DNA from: Albula goreensis
Taxonomy: Eukaryota > Chordata > Actinopteri > Albuliformes > Albulidae
Assembly: GCA_022829145.1 (NCBI GenBank)
Contig: CM040746.1
Coordinates: 5,231,499-5,295,498, forward strand
Direction of reading: 5' to 3'
Length of the DNA: 64,000 nt
Shown here one piece after another: positions 1 through 12,231 of this stretch; within the stretch, counting starts at the first letter, position 1; every line of letters starts with the position of its first letter. Both the position numbers and the translations under genes were made by a program. Under the pieces are notes generated by a model, which worked only from the letters and a program-made list of their open reading frames with translations, had not been told where the DNA came from and did no database searches.

Positions 1-713
1 TAAACTAGCGAGCAGTACAGAAAGTTACGGTCACACTCTGATATACAATCAGCATAGTTATGTGTAGTTGAATATTTTACATAGGTTACTTCTAATCGTT
101 TTAGTTCGTCGTCTCGGTGTAATTATTTTTCTTCAGATTTTACTTTATTTTTTAACATATTATTGTAAATGAATATGATGTTATAAAAGAGAACCATTTG
201 TTCAAGCCGCCTTGTGGTTGTGGCTTGTCAGTGCAGGCTACGAACAAACTTTACTCGGTGTTCGTCCCTGAGTTCTCACAGTCGTTTTGGGTCAGACTGA
301 GCTATATATTAAAAACTCATTCCAAGCTTGGGTGCGCGGGGGTGGCGCAAAAACACTTTCGCTTTACGGAAGCCTCGAGAGCGCCTTCACACTCCGTTGT
401 GCCTCGTTCCAATTAGCGAAGCGGAGCACAGCTGCAGCTGCAGTAACCGTTCCGCGAGACTGGGAGGGTCAGTCAAGACGACAAGTTTACTCAGCACACG
501 AATTTACATTCTGCTCTTGAAAAACAAAGTGAACGTCACCGTGCTGTTTAGTCATCAATTAATAGCACAGTTTTAAGGAGGAAACTGCTACTTGCTTAAA
601 TGTTATTTTTAGTTTGTAGCCAATATGTGTAAACACGTCCGTTTTCTGGGTTCCGCGTGACTCTTTTGAGATTGAAGAAATTACAGTGTACAATCAAAAT
701 AATTACATGTACC
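1..713 (+). promoter_or_regulatory. dlg3: Probable promoter and 5' UTR of the L27-type dlg3 transcript
   Basis: This stretch precedes the first L27 coding exon. A TATAAAA motif lies at 182-188 and a weaker TATATATTAAA-like motif near 301-311. The sequence from about 320 to 545 is visibly richer in CpG than the flanking DNA and carries a CAGCTGCAGCTGCAG run near 430. An in-frame TAA at 630-632 precedes the ATG at 714, so the coding frame does not extend further upstream. An out-of-frame upstream ATG at 707-709 overlaps the main start and could dampen translation. The transcription start was not determined. The promoter role is inferred from position and composition. Confidence 0.4.
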
Positions 714-729
714 ATGGTCCACAAATACG
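714..729 (+). CDS. dlg3: dlg3 L27-isoform coding exon 1 (start codon exon)
   Basis: This short exon holds the start codon in a perfect ACCATGG Kozak context. It encodes Met-Val-His-Lys-Tyr plus the first base of an Asp codon and ends at a consensus donor, G|GTAAGT, at 730. Joined to the exon at 1915 it reads MVHKY-DTERAMGLLKQYQD. This matches the layout of the SAP97/DLG1 start, where a few basic or polar residues precede DTQRAL and the first L27 helix. The split Asp codon (phase 1) and the in-frame upstream stop at 630-632 support this start. Too short to be called alone; the confidence comes from the join to exon 2. Confidence 0.8.
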
Positions 730-1914
730 GTAAGTGTATTTCCATGTGCTTTTTGTGTCATTGCTGTTTGTATTAACCTATTTCGAGCTTTGCTTCTCTT
801 TAAATACGACTTTGTCCTTAAATTTGGCAGGCTTAAAATTTATGGGGGAGGTAGGGGCTTCCAGGCGAATTCAGTTGCATAGTTTTGTAGTATTTGAAAT
901 GAATAGTGGCGATAGGCTTCAGAGCCGACTACGAAGGTAGACTTTAAAAAAAAAAAAAAAAAAGAAAAAAACACCCAGAACCAAATAGTTAAACAAGTTT
1001 CGCTGAAAATGTTCCACTCACCCTAAGTCAACTCATACCTCTACATTTTGAGCCAAACTTTCGTCTAGAGAACCTACTCGGTAACAGGAAGTATTTTTCC
1101 ACGGGTGGCTTAAAGCTCTTGTTTGGTGCCAGTTGAGCACTCACTCTGAAAACAAGGTCGCGAGGCCAGCAGACCCTCGTTACAGTCGATGTGGGGAAAG
1201 GATGCTCGTGCCGGTCGCGCCCAACACAGACTTGCCTTTCCACGAGGTTACCTCCCTCCTAACTCACCTGGTGAGCACGTGACGGAATCTTGGTCCAGAA
1301 AACGCATCGCTGCAGCTCTGCTCTTCCGCCAAAGCAAATGATTTAGGTTGCAGTAAACCACTGGAACAAATGGTTTACTCACAAATCAGAGTGGCGACAT
1401 TATGCAGGCAATGGTAACGAACCCACTTGTCGAAAGTGATAAAACACAACTAATTTTCAATGAATTTCATATTTGTTATTTTCCGTCAGTTGTGTTAAGA
1501 TCATTTCTTCGCACTGTTGTGTGTTAGTTTGAGATTTGATTAATTGCTGTGCATTTCATGTGAATAAAGTACTTTGTATTTCATGTGAAGCTGTTTTATT
1601 GTAAATGTGTGTCCATCCCATGACCAGCTTGTTAAAGCTACTGGTTGGACATTTGTGACACAGTGTGAAAGTATATTGAAGGAGTTTAACAGTAACATAA
1701 ACAATGAGTATCACAGTTCAGCAGTACAAGTTCTGAACATTTTATTTTCCATTTAATCAGTGATAGCAGAAGCTCTCATTTTCAAACCCAGTCATTGAGG
1801 AATGAGCATATAGCACTAATCAGTAAGCCATACAGTTAGATTTGTGTGAGTCTGTGTGTGTGTATGGGTCCGTGTCACTTGCATGCTTGTGTGCTCACGG
1901 AAACTGTCCTTCAG
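730..1914 (+). other. dlg3: Intron 1 of the L27-type dlg3 transcript
   Basis: The donor is GTAAGT at 730. The acceptor is CTGTCCTTCAG ending at 1914, with a modest pyrimidine tract. An A-rich stretch lies at about 945-967. No other gene, RNA or recognisable repeat was seen in this 1.2-kb interval. The open frames here have no recognisable features. Confidence 0.7.
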
Positions 1915-2044
1915 ACACAGAGAGGGCGATGGGTCTGCTGAAGCAGTACCAGGACAGCCTCACCCACCCGGATGAGCAGGACCTGAGGACCAGTGGGGAA
2001 GGTCTCCGCCATCTTCGGCAGCCAGCTGTTCAGGGCTCTGCTCG
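1915..2044 (+). CDS. dlg3: dlg3 L27 domain exon 2, with an apparent 2-nt deletion
   Basis: This exon encodes most of an L27 domain, the helical module through which SAP97-type DLG proteins pair with CASK and other L27 partners. The first half reads DTERAMGLLKQYQDSLTHPD then EQDLRTS, matching DLG1 DTQRALHLLEEYRSKL...RQLRSS. The second half reads VSAIFGSQLFRALL, matching VINIFQSNLFQALI, but in a different frame. About 2 nt are missing in the GTGGGGAAGG stretch near 1993-2002. The downstream frame agrees with the phase-1 donor (CTCG|GTAAGT at 2045) and with exon 3. The cause could be a sequencing or assembly indel, a polymorphism or a real lesion. If real, this isoform would be truncated inside L27. 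Identity as a DLG L27 exon is strong; assignment to dlg3 rests on linkage to the SAP102 exon. Confidence 0.85.
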
Positions 2045-3857
2045 GTAAGTCCACACCTGTGCATCTTCACCTGGGGCCAGTGTTGTTTCGAATATGTCAC
2101 GTAGACATAGCCTGTGTGAATTTACAAAAGCTGTCCAATAACAGCCACTGTGTCATTTAATTAAACTCAGAGCTGCTTAACTAAGAAACAGTAGAAACCA
2201 AACTCTTGAAAAGATCTCCATATCCATCCAGATTAGTTCCATTGTAGTATTATAGAACTATGGTCCTATTATGCACAGGAATGTTCTATAATAGTAACTG
2301 TCTCAGTCTTCTTCAGTGGAGAAAGAGCAGCCCTGGTTCCTCATTACAAACTTAAATCCCCTCCTTTAGACTTATTTCTTAACACGACATGGTATCTCGC
2401 CAATAAAAAGTGAACTGGATGCCTTTGTTTCAAAATATGAAATACTTCCCAAATAATTGTGTCTGTTTTTTATCTTAAGCAGAGACGGGCAAAAGTGCAG
2501 TTTGTTTCAAAAATAATTGTGTCTATGCTGCAGTCAAAATGTTGGCATCGTAGGGCTTTTTGTGTAAACAGCGCAAATTAGGTGAGCCATCAGATTCACA
2601 TATGAAACATTTTTGAAAATACATCGAATTAAAATACTGACCATACCTGACCTGCATACAGAGATTTCTCAGTGTCTAAACTGGGCATATTTTAGAGAGC
2701 ACACATGCTCCGAACTTGCTAATTCCTGGCAGTGATTTCACATGCAAAGCTGGTCTGGAATGAGAATGTTCCCCCATGCATCGATTCCAACCCCTACAAG
2801 ACCCTCAGTGGCACAGAAACATCTGGACTTAGAAAAAACAAAAAGAGACGCAAAATTTGAATTTTAAAAGCCACTGAATACTTCATTACGGAATTAAAAC
2901 ACTCTGATGGGTCTGGGCATGATTGCTTATCCTTGGTAGCCTGGATGTTCTATTTGATTTTTTAATTTGAATTTTGCCAACTCAATTTGACAAATCAAAT
3001 CTGAACACTCAAAAGACAGTTTTTTGAATATCTGAAACTTGACTGACTGAATCTGAATCTTTTTGAAACCTGAATTTTAAAATTTGAATTTCTGAACATT
3101 TAAATAAAATTGCTTTGGAATTTCAAGGAGGTTAATTTAAAATAATTCCAGATGTAAGGTTTATTCAGGTATAAGTACAAGATTTAAATGCCTTGAATTA
3201 TGTGGTATTTCAATTTTATAATTTAGTATTCAAAGGCTTTTAAAATTCAGATCATTGTCTCTTTTTGCTTACATATTAAGAAACTTAATTCAAAGGTTAA
3301 TTTGTATGTGAATATGAAGTCTGGGCACAGTATTGACATGTTCTCACAAATATGTTTTAAGGATCTGAAGTCAAGAAACTCTTGGATATTGACTGTTCTC
3401 CCAGTGGATCTGAAAGTCGTAATGGAATCATTGGGTGCAGTAGGACTCTTTGGTTCACCATAGTACCATCCAGTAAATTGTCAAATTGGCTGTGTAAGAA
3501 GCAGTGGAACTCTTCACAACCATCGTTCTCAAAGCGAATAGTTTGTGGTTGTTTGGCTGCTTATTTTTGTGCATTATTCATTTGATTTGTTTCTCAGTAA
3601 TGGGTAATGAGGGACCCTCCACTGTAACCATTTGACTGTAGAAATTTGCTGATGTTATTTTCATCAGCCGTTAAGGTATAATGTTTCATAATTGCAGCAA
3701 GATGATTTAGGGTTTGTTGCCTTTGGGTTGCCACCAGCGACTATGGGAATATTTTCCTAATCCGCGCAGGGTTAAAGTAAACTTTGCAGTTTAATGAAGC
3801 AATTTACCTCTATGGGAAAAATGTTGCCTCTTTATATTTCTCTAAAATGTGTTTTAT

Positions 3858-3945
3858 TGTGTGTGTGTGTGTATGTGTGTGTGTACGCATTGCTGTGTGC
3901 ATTGCTCTGTGTGTGTGTATATGTGTGTGGGCAGTGCTGTGTGTG
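3858..3945. repeat. Interrupted (TG)n microsatellite
   Basis: Runs of TG broken by TA and GCATTGCTG steps. This is ordinary simple sequence inside intron 2. Confidence 0.85.
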
Positions 3946-5099
3946 TAAGACATTGTTTCCTCATCATGACAGTTGTCACAAATCAATGAACGCAGCCCAG
4001 TTACCAGCACTGGAGATCAATAAAAACACTCCCATTATGTAGAGGATTTTAGGCAGACATTTTATGTGTAAAAATACAGTCCTTACATTCTTTTGCCACA
4101 TATGAACACACATATGGGCGGTATCCAGGAGCACAATGATGGAAACAGACATGAATCATTCCTATCTGAGGCCTGGAAAGTTGGCTGAAATATGTGTAGA
4201 ATGCTCTCCCTTTCCTGTTAGCACAGTGCAGGGCTCCCATTGTAAGAATGAACTGAGCTGTGTGTCTGTGGGAGACGGGCGCCTCTCCCTCAGACACGGA
4301 GGTGCTCTCTCATCAGCAGCGTTCTCAGAGCCATTTATACATGTGCACACCGCATCCTGCAGAAACGCTGTTTTGTGTTTAGGGACCAAAGAGAATGGGA
4401 GAGTTGACCGTTGGCTTTATGTGGACTGTCCAAACTGTAGTATCTGGAATAGTCAATGCATCTTATTATTTCCAGATTAGAGTAATATCTGTGTAGGGGC
4501 AAAGTTCATTTTCTGTGTTTGTGATATAATAGGCATATAACTGCTGAATTTTGCTTGTGTGAAATTGACTCTGAATAGTTGTGAAGTAAACACAGCAGCA
4601 CTTAACTGTAGATACTAGGCTTCATTTTGACCTTAATGCCCTCGGTTTGGGCCAGAAAACAGAGCTCAGTCAAAGAAACAGATCATGAACAAAAGCACTG
4701 CAATTTCTGCCATCACACAACTAACCGCAAAACTAATATGAGTCAATGTATTAGGCTGATGTATAATTGATGGAGAATACATTATCTCAGAAATGGCTTG
4801 GGTATGAAGAACTTGCCAGGTGTTCCCTCATTCGTAATTGTACCTTTCTGCATATGCATCATGCTGAAAAATCCTCTCTGTTTTATGGTAATTACTCAAG
4901 GGGACATCCAAATAATTTTAGTAATATTGAAACATTATTGGGCACATGGTTGGCTGTTGTCATATATTTGCGTAACTAGCACTAGGATTGCCTCTTTTTC
5001 GTGAATTTTAGGCTTTTACTTGTAAAATACAAGAAAAAATGGTGAAGCTTCTGAAATGTAGTAAAACATGAAAACAATGTTTCTTCTGAATCAAAAGTT

Positions 5100-5228
5100 T
5101 GCACTGGCAGTGCCTCTCATCAGTGAATGCACTGACTGTACTGGCAGTGTCTCTCATATGTGAGTGCACTGACTGCGCTGGCAGTGTCTCTCATCAGTGA
5201 GTGCACTGACTGCGCTGGCAGTGTCTCT
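5100..5228. repeat. Short tandem repeat, about 3 units of roughly 50-54 bp
   Basis: The phrase CACTGACTG.[A/G]CTGGCAGTGTCTCTCAT recurs, with units differing by small substitutions such as TGTACTGG versus TGCGCTGG. No coding sense is seen. Confidence 0.8.
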
Positions 5229-5656
5229 GAATAAAAACCTACAGCACAATGCTGCAGTGTCACAGCAACTTGCCTTTTTCAAATTCCCCAGAAATGTCTA
5301 ATCACTACACTGAAAGATTGCTGTTTCCCACTGTCGGATTGGACTCTCAGCAGCTGGCATAAGGAAGCCAGCACCGGATGTGAACTGCGCAATGAAGAGA
5401 CCATAAAAATCCCTTATAACAGCATTGGAACAACCGTGACCCCAATGCCACAGTACCATGTGCCTTATTTTAAAAACTTTTTATTCTTTTTTTTTTTATG
5501 AAATGTTTCATAGCATTGCTAAGAAAACAAATTAGTTGCATTAACAGATGCTTCAGTGGATCCCTTAATGACCATGCTAGCGCCCATGTATCGTGCCGCC
5601 AGCAGCCCTGATCCGGCTGCTGCTGCCCTGCTGGCCGTTCCCTCTGCCCCGTGGGT

Positions 5657-6309
5657 CGAACAGGACCAGAGGCCTGGGCAGAACAACAGGGGGAGGGGCC
5701 TCTGATTCTGGGCAGAACAGCAGGGGGAGGGGCCTCTGATCCTGGCAGAACAGCAGGGGGAGGGGCCTCTGATCCTGGCAGAACAGCAGGGGGAGGGGCT
5801 CTGATCCTGGCAGAACAGCAGGGGGAGGGGCCTCTGATCCTGGCAGAACAGCAGGGGGAGGGGCTTCTGATCCTGGGTAGAACAGAAGGGGGAGGGGCTT
5901 CTGATCATGGCAGAACAGTAGGGGGAGGGGCCTCTGAGCCTGGAAGAACAGCAGGGGGAGGGGCCTCTGATCCTGGGTAGAACAGCAGGGGAAGGGGCCT
6001 CTTAGCCAGGGCAGAACGGCAGGGGGAGGGGCCTCTTAGCCAGGGCAGAACAGCAGGGGGAGGGGCCTCTTAGCCAGGGCAGAACAGCAGGGGGGGGCCT
6101 CTTAGCCTGGCAGAACAGCAGGGGGAGGGGCCTCTTAGTCAGGGCAGAACAGCAGGGGGAGGGGCCTCTGAGCCTGGATGAACAGCAGGGGAGGGGCCTC
6201 TGATCCTGGGCAGAACAGCAGGGGGAGGGGCCTCTGAGCCTGGATGAACAGCAGGGGGAGGAGCCTCTGATCCTGGGCAGAACAGCAGGGGGAGGGGCCT
6301 CTGATCCTG
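5657..6309. repeat. G-rich minisatellite, about 19 units of 32-35 bp
   Basis: The core is CAGGGGGAGGGGCCTCTGA followed by TCCTGGGCAGAA. Two variant classes segregate: units with CTCTGATCCTGG occupy the first part and return at the end, while CTCTTAGCCAGG units cluster at about 5998-6140. Each unit has two adjacent G-runs (GGGGGAGGGG), so the plus strand could form G-quadruplexes between neighbouring units. Open frames on both strands across this array come from the repeat and are not considered genes. Confidence 0.93.
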
Positions 6310-7157
6310 ACTCATGTTCTAAAAGCATCATTCTAAAAGAATCATTACACAGTTCATCATTATTGGCCTTGCGGCTGTTTTGTGAGTGTAAAGAGGGTGT
6401 GGTCAAACATAAGGTGTTGATTTGTTTAAACTGGCACAGCATTTCTCATTGGCTCAAACAGATGATGACTTCATATATTGTTAACAGCACAGGCTTTATA
6501 AACCAGGATTACTGTTCTCAAACACAAGAAATTTATAATCTCCTATTGATTTATTTCTTTATAAGAGTCTGTACTCAACTTTGTAATTTGTTGTATGACA
6601 AATTGTTCAATAATAATTTAAACATGAATGTCATTTTCCTAGAAATGATAGATTGATACTGTATGGCTCTTTACTTACCGTTCATATGTTTTCTGTAAGG
6701 ACAAACATACAACTAAGAACTGAAATGAATGGGTGATATTACCAATGCTGGTAAAGGACAGAAATATGAGGTGAATGAAAGATGTATAATGAGTAGCCTG
6801 TAGGCAGAGACAGAGGATCGTAGCAAGCACTCTGCTCTTGCACTCAGCTTTTGCCTGTTCCCTGTTAGTCATCCCCGTATGTGCATGACTCTGCACTAAT
6901 CAGTGGTGTAGCATTAGCATTAGCAGCCTGAGTACAGGCAGGGGGTTTATGAGCATTCAGGACTAAATATAAACCTAGTGCACTGAAAAGCTGCGCAGCA
7001 TTGGTGAGAACATGAAGGAGCATGAACGAAGCCGGGGTTACACTGGACCACAGTCCTAAAACTCTCCCTCTCCCTCCAGAGTGAAAAAAGGAAAAACATG
7101 ACCTTGAGTGATGACAGAAACATTCAGACAGCCCTGTGCCACTGTAGTGGTGTAAGT

Positions 7158-10100
7158 GTGTCAGGTCTTTAAGGTAAAGCAGGGGGCTGGTGTCAGGTCT
7201 TTAGGGTAAAGCAGGGGGCTGGTGTCAGGTCTTTAGGGTAAAGCAGGGGGCTGGTGTCAGGTCTTTAGGGTAAAGTAGGGGGCTGGTGTCAGGTCTTTAG
7301 GGTAAAGAAGGGGCTGGTGTCAGGTCTTTAGGGTAAAGTAGGGGCCTGGTGTCAGGTCTTTAGGGTAAAGTAGGGGGCCTGGTGTCAGTTCTTTAGGGTG
7401 AAAGAAGGGGGCTGGTGTCAGGTCTTTAGGGTAAAGCAGGGGCCTGGTGTCAGGTCTTTAGGGTAAAGCAGGGGGGCTGGTGTCAGGTCTTTAGGGTAAA
7501 GAAGGGGGCTGGTGTCAGGTCTTTAGGGTAAAGCAGGGGGCTGGTGTCAGGTCTTTAGGGTAAAGAAGGGGGGGCTGGTGTCAGGTCTTTAGGGTAAAGA
7601 AGGGGGCTGGTGTCAGGTCTTTAGGGTAAAGCGTGGGGCTGGTGTCAGGTCTTTAGGGTAAAGAAGGGGGCTGGTGTCAGGTCTTTAGGGTAAAGTAGGG
7701 GGCTGGTGTCAGGTCTTTAGGGTAAAGAAGGGGGCTGGTGTCAGGTCTTTGGGTGAAGAAGGGGGCTGGTGTCAGGTCTTTAGGGTAAAGCAGGGGGCTG
7801 GTGTCAGGTCTTAAGGGTAAAGTAGGGGGGCTGGTGTCAGGTCTTTAGGGTAAAGCAGGGGGCTGGTGTCAGGTCTTTAGGGTAAAGCAGAGGGGCTGGT
7901 GTCAGGTCTTTAGAGTAAAGCAGGGGGCTGGTGTCAGGTCTTTAGGGTAAAGTAGGGGGGCTGGTGTCAGGTCTTTAGGGTGAAGAAGGGGGCTGGTGTC
8001 AGGTCTTTAGGGTAAAGTAGGGGGGCTGGTGTCAGATTTTAGGGTAAAGCAGGGGGCTGGTGTCAGGTCTTTAGGGTAAAGAAGGGGCCTGGTGTCAGGT
8101 CTTTAGGGTAAAGCGTGGGGCTGGTGTCAGGTCTTTAGGGTAAAGTAGGGGGCTGGTGTCAGGTCTTTAGGGTGAAGCAGGGGGCTGGTGTCAGGTCTTT
8201 AGGGTAAAGAAGGGGCCTGGTGTAAGGTCTTTAGGGTAAAGTAGGGGCCTGGTGTCAGGTCTTTAGGGTGAAGAAGGGGGGGGGCTGGTGTCAGGTCTTT
8301 AGGGTGAAGTAGGGGGCTGGTGTCAGGTCTTTAGGGTAAAGTAGGGGGCTGGTGTCAGGTCTTTGGGTGAAGAAGGGGGTTGGTGTCAGGTCTTTAGGGT
8401 AAAGCGGGGGTTGGTGTCAGGTCGTTAGGGTAAAGTAGGGGGCTGGTGTCAGGTCTTTAGGGTAAAGAAGGGGGCTGGTGTCAGGTCTTTAGGGTAAAGC
8501 AGGGGGCTGGTGTCAGGTCTTTAGGGTAAAGCAGGGGGCTGGTGTCAGGTCTTTAGGGTAAAGCAGGGGGCTGGTATCAGGTCTTTAGGGTAAAGCAGGG
8601 GGCTGGTGTCAGGTCTTTAGGGTAAAGCGTGGGGCTGGTGTCAGGTCTTTAGGGTAAAGCAGGGGGCTGGTGTCAGGTCTTTTGGGTGAAGAAGGGGGCT
8701 GGTGTCAGGTCTTTAGGGTAAAGTAGGGGGCTGGTGTCAGGTCTTTAGGGTAAAGAAGGGGGCTGGTGTCAGGTCTTTAGGGTAAAGAAGGGGTTGGTGT
8801 CAGGTCTTTAGGGTAAAGCGGGGGTTGGTGTCAGGTCTTTAGGGAAAGAAGGGGGCTGGTGTCAGGTCTTTAGGGTAAAGTAGGGGGGCTGGTGTCAGGT
8901 CTTTAGGGTAAAGTAGGGGCCTGGTGTCAGTTCTTTAGGGTGAAGAAGGGGGGCTGGTGTCAGGTCTTTAGGGTAAAGCAGGGGGCTGGTGTCAGGTCTT
9001 TAGGATAAAGCAGGGGGCTGGTGTCAGGTCTTTAGGGTAAAGAAGGGGGCTGGTGTCAGGTCTTTAGGGTAAAGAAGGGGGCTGGTGTCAGGTCTTTAGG
9101 GTAAAGCGGGGGCTGGTGTCAGGTCTTTAGGGTAAAGAAGGGGGGCTGGTGTCAGGTCTTTAGGGTAAAGAAGGGGGCTGGTGTCAGGTCTTTAGGGTAA
9201 AGCGTGGGGCTGGTGTCAGGTCTTTAGGGTAAAGAAGGGGGGCTGGTGTCAGGTCTTTAGGGTAAAGTAGGGGGCTGGTGTCAGGTCTTTTGGGTAAAGA
9301 AGGGGGCTGGTGTCAGGTCTTTTGGGTGAAGAAGGGGGCTGGTGTCAGGTCTTTAGGGTAAAGCAGGGGGCTGGTGTCAGGTCTTAAGGGTAAAGTAGGG
9401 GGCTGGTGTCAGGTCTTTAGGGTAAAGCAGGGGGCTGGTGTCAGGTCTTTAGGGTAAAGCAGAGGGCTGGTGTCAGGTCTTTAGAGTAAAGCAGGGGGCT
9501 GGTGTCAGGTCTTTAGGGTAAAGTAGGGGGCTGGTGTCAGGTCTTTAGGGTGAAGAAGGGGGGCTGGTGTCAGTTCTTTAGGGTAAAGTAGGGGGGCTGG
9601 TGTCAGATTTTTAGGGTAAAGCAGGGGGCTGGTGTCAGGTCTTTAGGGTAAAGAAGGGGCCTGGTGTCAGGTCTTTAGGGTAAAGCGTGGGGCTGGTGTC
9701 AGGTCTTTAGGGTAAAGCAGGGGGCTGGTGTCAGGTCTTAAGGGTAAAGTAGGGGGCTGGTGTCAGGTCTTTAGGGTAAAGCAGGGGGCTGGTGTCAGGT
9801 CTTTAGGGTAAAGCAGAGGGCTGGTGTCAGGTCTTTAGAGTAAAGCAGGGGGCTGGTGTCAGGTCTTTAGGGTAAAGTAGGGGGGCTGGTGTCAGGTCTT
9901 TAGGGTAAAGTAGGGGGGCTGGTGTCAGGTCTTTTGGGTGAAGAAGGGGGCTGGTGTCAGGTCTTTAGGGTAAAGCGGGGGGTTGGTGTCAGGTCGTTTA
10001 GGGTAAAGTAGGGGGCTGGTGTCAGGTCTTTAGGGTAAAGAAGGGGGGGCTGGTGTCAGGTCTTTAGGGTAAAGCAGGGGGCTGGTGTCAGGTCTTTAGG

Positions 10101-10788
10101 GTAAAGCAGGGGGCTGGTGTCAGGTCTTTAGGGTAAAGTAGGGGGCTGGTGTCAGGTCTTTAGGTAAAGCAGGGGGCTGGTGTCAGGTCTTTAGGGTAAA
10201 GTAGGGGGGCTGGTGTCAGGTCTTTAGGGTAAAGCAGGGGGCTGGTATCAGGTCTTTAGGGTAAAGCAGGGGGCTGGTGTCAGGTCTTTAGGGTAAAGCG
10301 TGGGGCTGGTGTCAGGTCTTTAGGGTAAAGCAGGGGGCTGGTGTCAGGTCTTTTGGGTGAAGAAGGGGCTGGTGTCAGGTCTTTAGGGTAAAGTAGGGGG
10401 GCTGGTGTCAGGTCTTTAGGGTAAAGAAGGGGGCTGGTGTCAGGTCTTTAGGGTAAAGAAGGGGTTGGTGTCAGGTCTTTAGGGTAAAGCGGGGGTTGGT
10501 GTCAGGTCTTTAGGGTGAAGAAGGGGGGCTGGTGTCAGGTCTTTAGGGTAAAGTAGGGGGCTGGTGTCAGGTCTTTAGGGTAAAGAGGGGGGCTGGTGTC
10601 AGGTCTTTAGGGTAAAGAAGGGGGCTGGTGTCAGGTCTTTAGGGTAAAGCAGGGGGCTGGTTCAGGTCTTTAGGGTAAAGAAGGGGGTTGGTTTCAGGTC
10701 TTTAGGGTAAAGCAGGGGGCTGGTTCAGGTCTTTAGGGTAAAGTAGGGGAGCTGGTGTCAGGTCTTTAGGGTAAAGCAGGGGGGCTAG
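7158..10788. repeat. Large 32-bp minisatellite with telomere-like TTAGGGT core (about 113 units)
   Basis: The unit is close to GGTGTCAGGTCTTTAGGG plus TAAAGCAGGGGGCT. It repeats for about 3.6 kb with small variations: AAGCAGG, AAGTAGG, AAGAAGG, AAGCGTGG and TGAAGAAGG. Each unit holds TTAGGGT and a short inverted repeat, CTTTA-GGG-TAAAG. Rare variant units (TTAAGGG, GCAGAGGG, TAGAGTA, TCGTTAGGG, GGTATCAGG) recur in the same order about 1.57 kb apart, so part of the array was duplicated as a block. The copy number is an estimate from length divided by unit. Confidence 0.96.
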
Positions 10789-12231
10789 TTTCATTATTTG
10801 AGGCTTGGCTTAGGGCTGAAGCAGAGTCTGCTGAGGGAAAGATCTGGCTTTGGCCACTGAAGCTGCAGATTCCTCACATTCCAGGCAGAGCCTGGATGCA
10901 CACGCCTGGGAATTTCAGCACGGCGGGCTGGCAGAGTTGGAAGATGAGGGGAAATGGGAAAGCTAACAAAAACCAGGGAGACACCCTAGTCCTGTAAGGT
11001 GTGAAGATAGCCGTGGAGGGCTCAAGGGAAGGCAAAGAGAAAGCCGTGGCTGTCTAAAGAGCATGAATGTGCAGGAAAGAACACAGCAAGATGGGATCAG
11101 GCCCTTCTACAACATTTTTGAAATCAAGTGGCTGACAGACACAGTGGATGTGTTCCAGTTTTTAGAGAATTAGTCTTGAGTCCAGATGCTTTGTCTCAGA
11201 TAGACTGTCTGGGATGATGTTTAACTCTTTTGTGGCCATGGCTTCCTGCAGGCTGATTTGAGGCATAAAGTGTCTGACCGGTGGTTTGGTTGGCTCAGGT
11301 GCTGCATCATTTCACCCACCCACTCTCCAGGGTCGCCCCGGTCTCCACCCTTTTCTTCCAGATTTGCTACCAGGGAAAAACAGAGCTAACACTGTAGCAG
11401 TCACCCCTCCAGTGCGACTGCATGCCAGAGTGTTTGGCTGTAGCGTGGCCCGAGGAAGACGGGACTAAAGTTATGAGATGGCCGCACAGTTGGCATGAAA
11501 TAATTCAGAAACGCTGGGGAATATCCCAGGCTACACTCCTGTTTGGTTGTGAGATAAATTCACACAAATTTTACCACATTAAAGTGAAAACTGTGTTGAA
11601 GCTTGTAGTCACACGCACGAGGATTGAGGCTATTAATAGTAAACAGGTAACCTCTGGAAACAGTAGAAAATACCTATATATTATATAACATCTACAGTAA
11701 TCTTTATATGTTACATATCTGTTTGAGTTTCCAGCATTTTGGCAATTAAGTTCTTGCGTTTCCTCACAAGAGTAGAGAAATCTACTGGAATCATTTTAAT
11801 AATCTTTTGTTAATTCCTGGGAAATTCTCAGAGCTTCAGTAAGCTGTTTTCAAACTGAATCAATGTCTGTGGGGTGCTATGAAGAGCACAACTTGGGTCT
11901 AATCAAAAGCAACATCCTCCAGCAAGTCCAAAGAGATGGCTAGCTAGGTTCTATAGTGACAAATAAGGTAATTTCTTGCATTGACCAATTCTGGCACTCG
12001 AGATCAAGAGACTTAAAAAATCAGGTCTTATGGTCTTGCTGGACGTTTCTACTTATTGTGTTTCCCGTAGTACCCCATAGACTTTATTGAACTGCTAACT
12101 GTAGTCTGATAAATTGTTCAGAGGATTTTTCTGAAATGAAGTAACAAAAATGAAAGCAGTATTAGTGGGTGTCTCTGGTGTAGGTAAGTTAAAGAAAGAG
12201 TCTAATTGCCAAACTGTTGCCAGGGCAGATG

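Noticed and set aside
7158-10788. Interstitial telomere repeat
   Set aside because: TTAGGG occurs once per 32-bp unit and is never in tandem, so this is a minisatellite with a telomere-like core, not (TTAGGG)n.
7158-10788. CRISPR-like array (regular about 32-bp periodicity)
   Set aside because: Repeats are contiguous without unique spacers, no cas genes are present, and the sequence is vertebrate.
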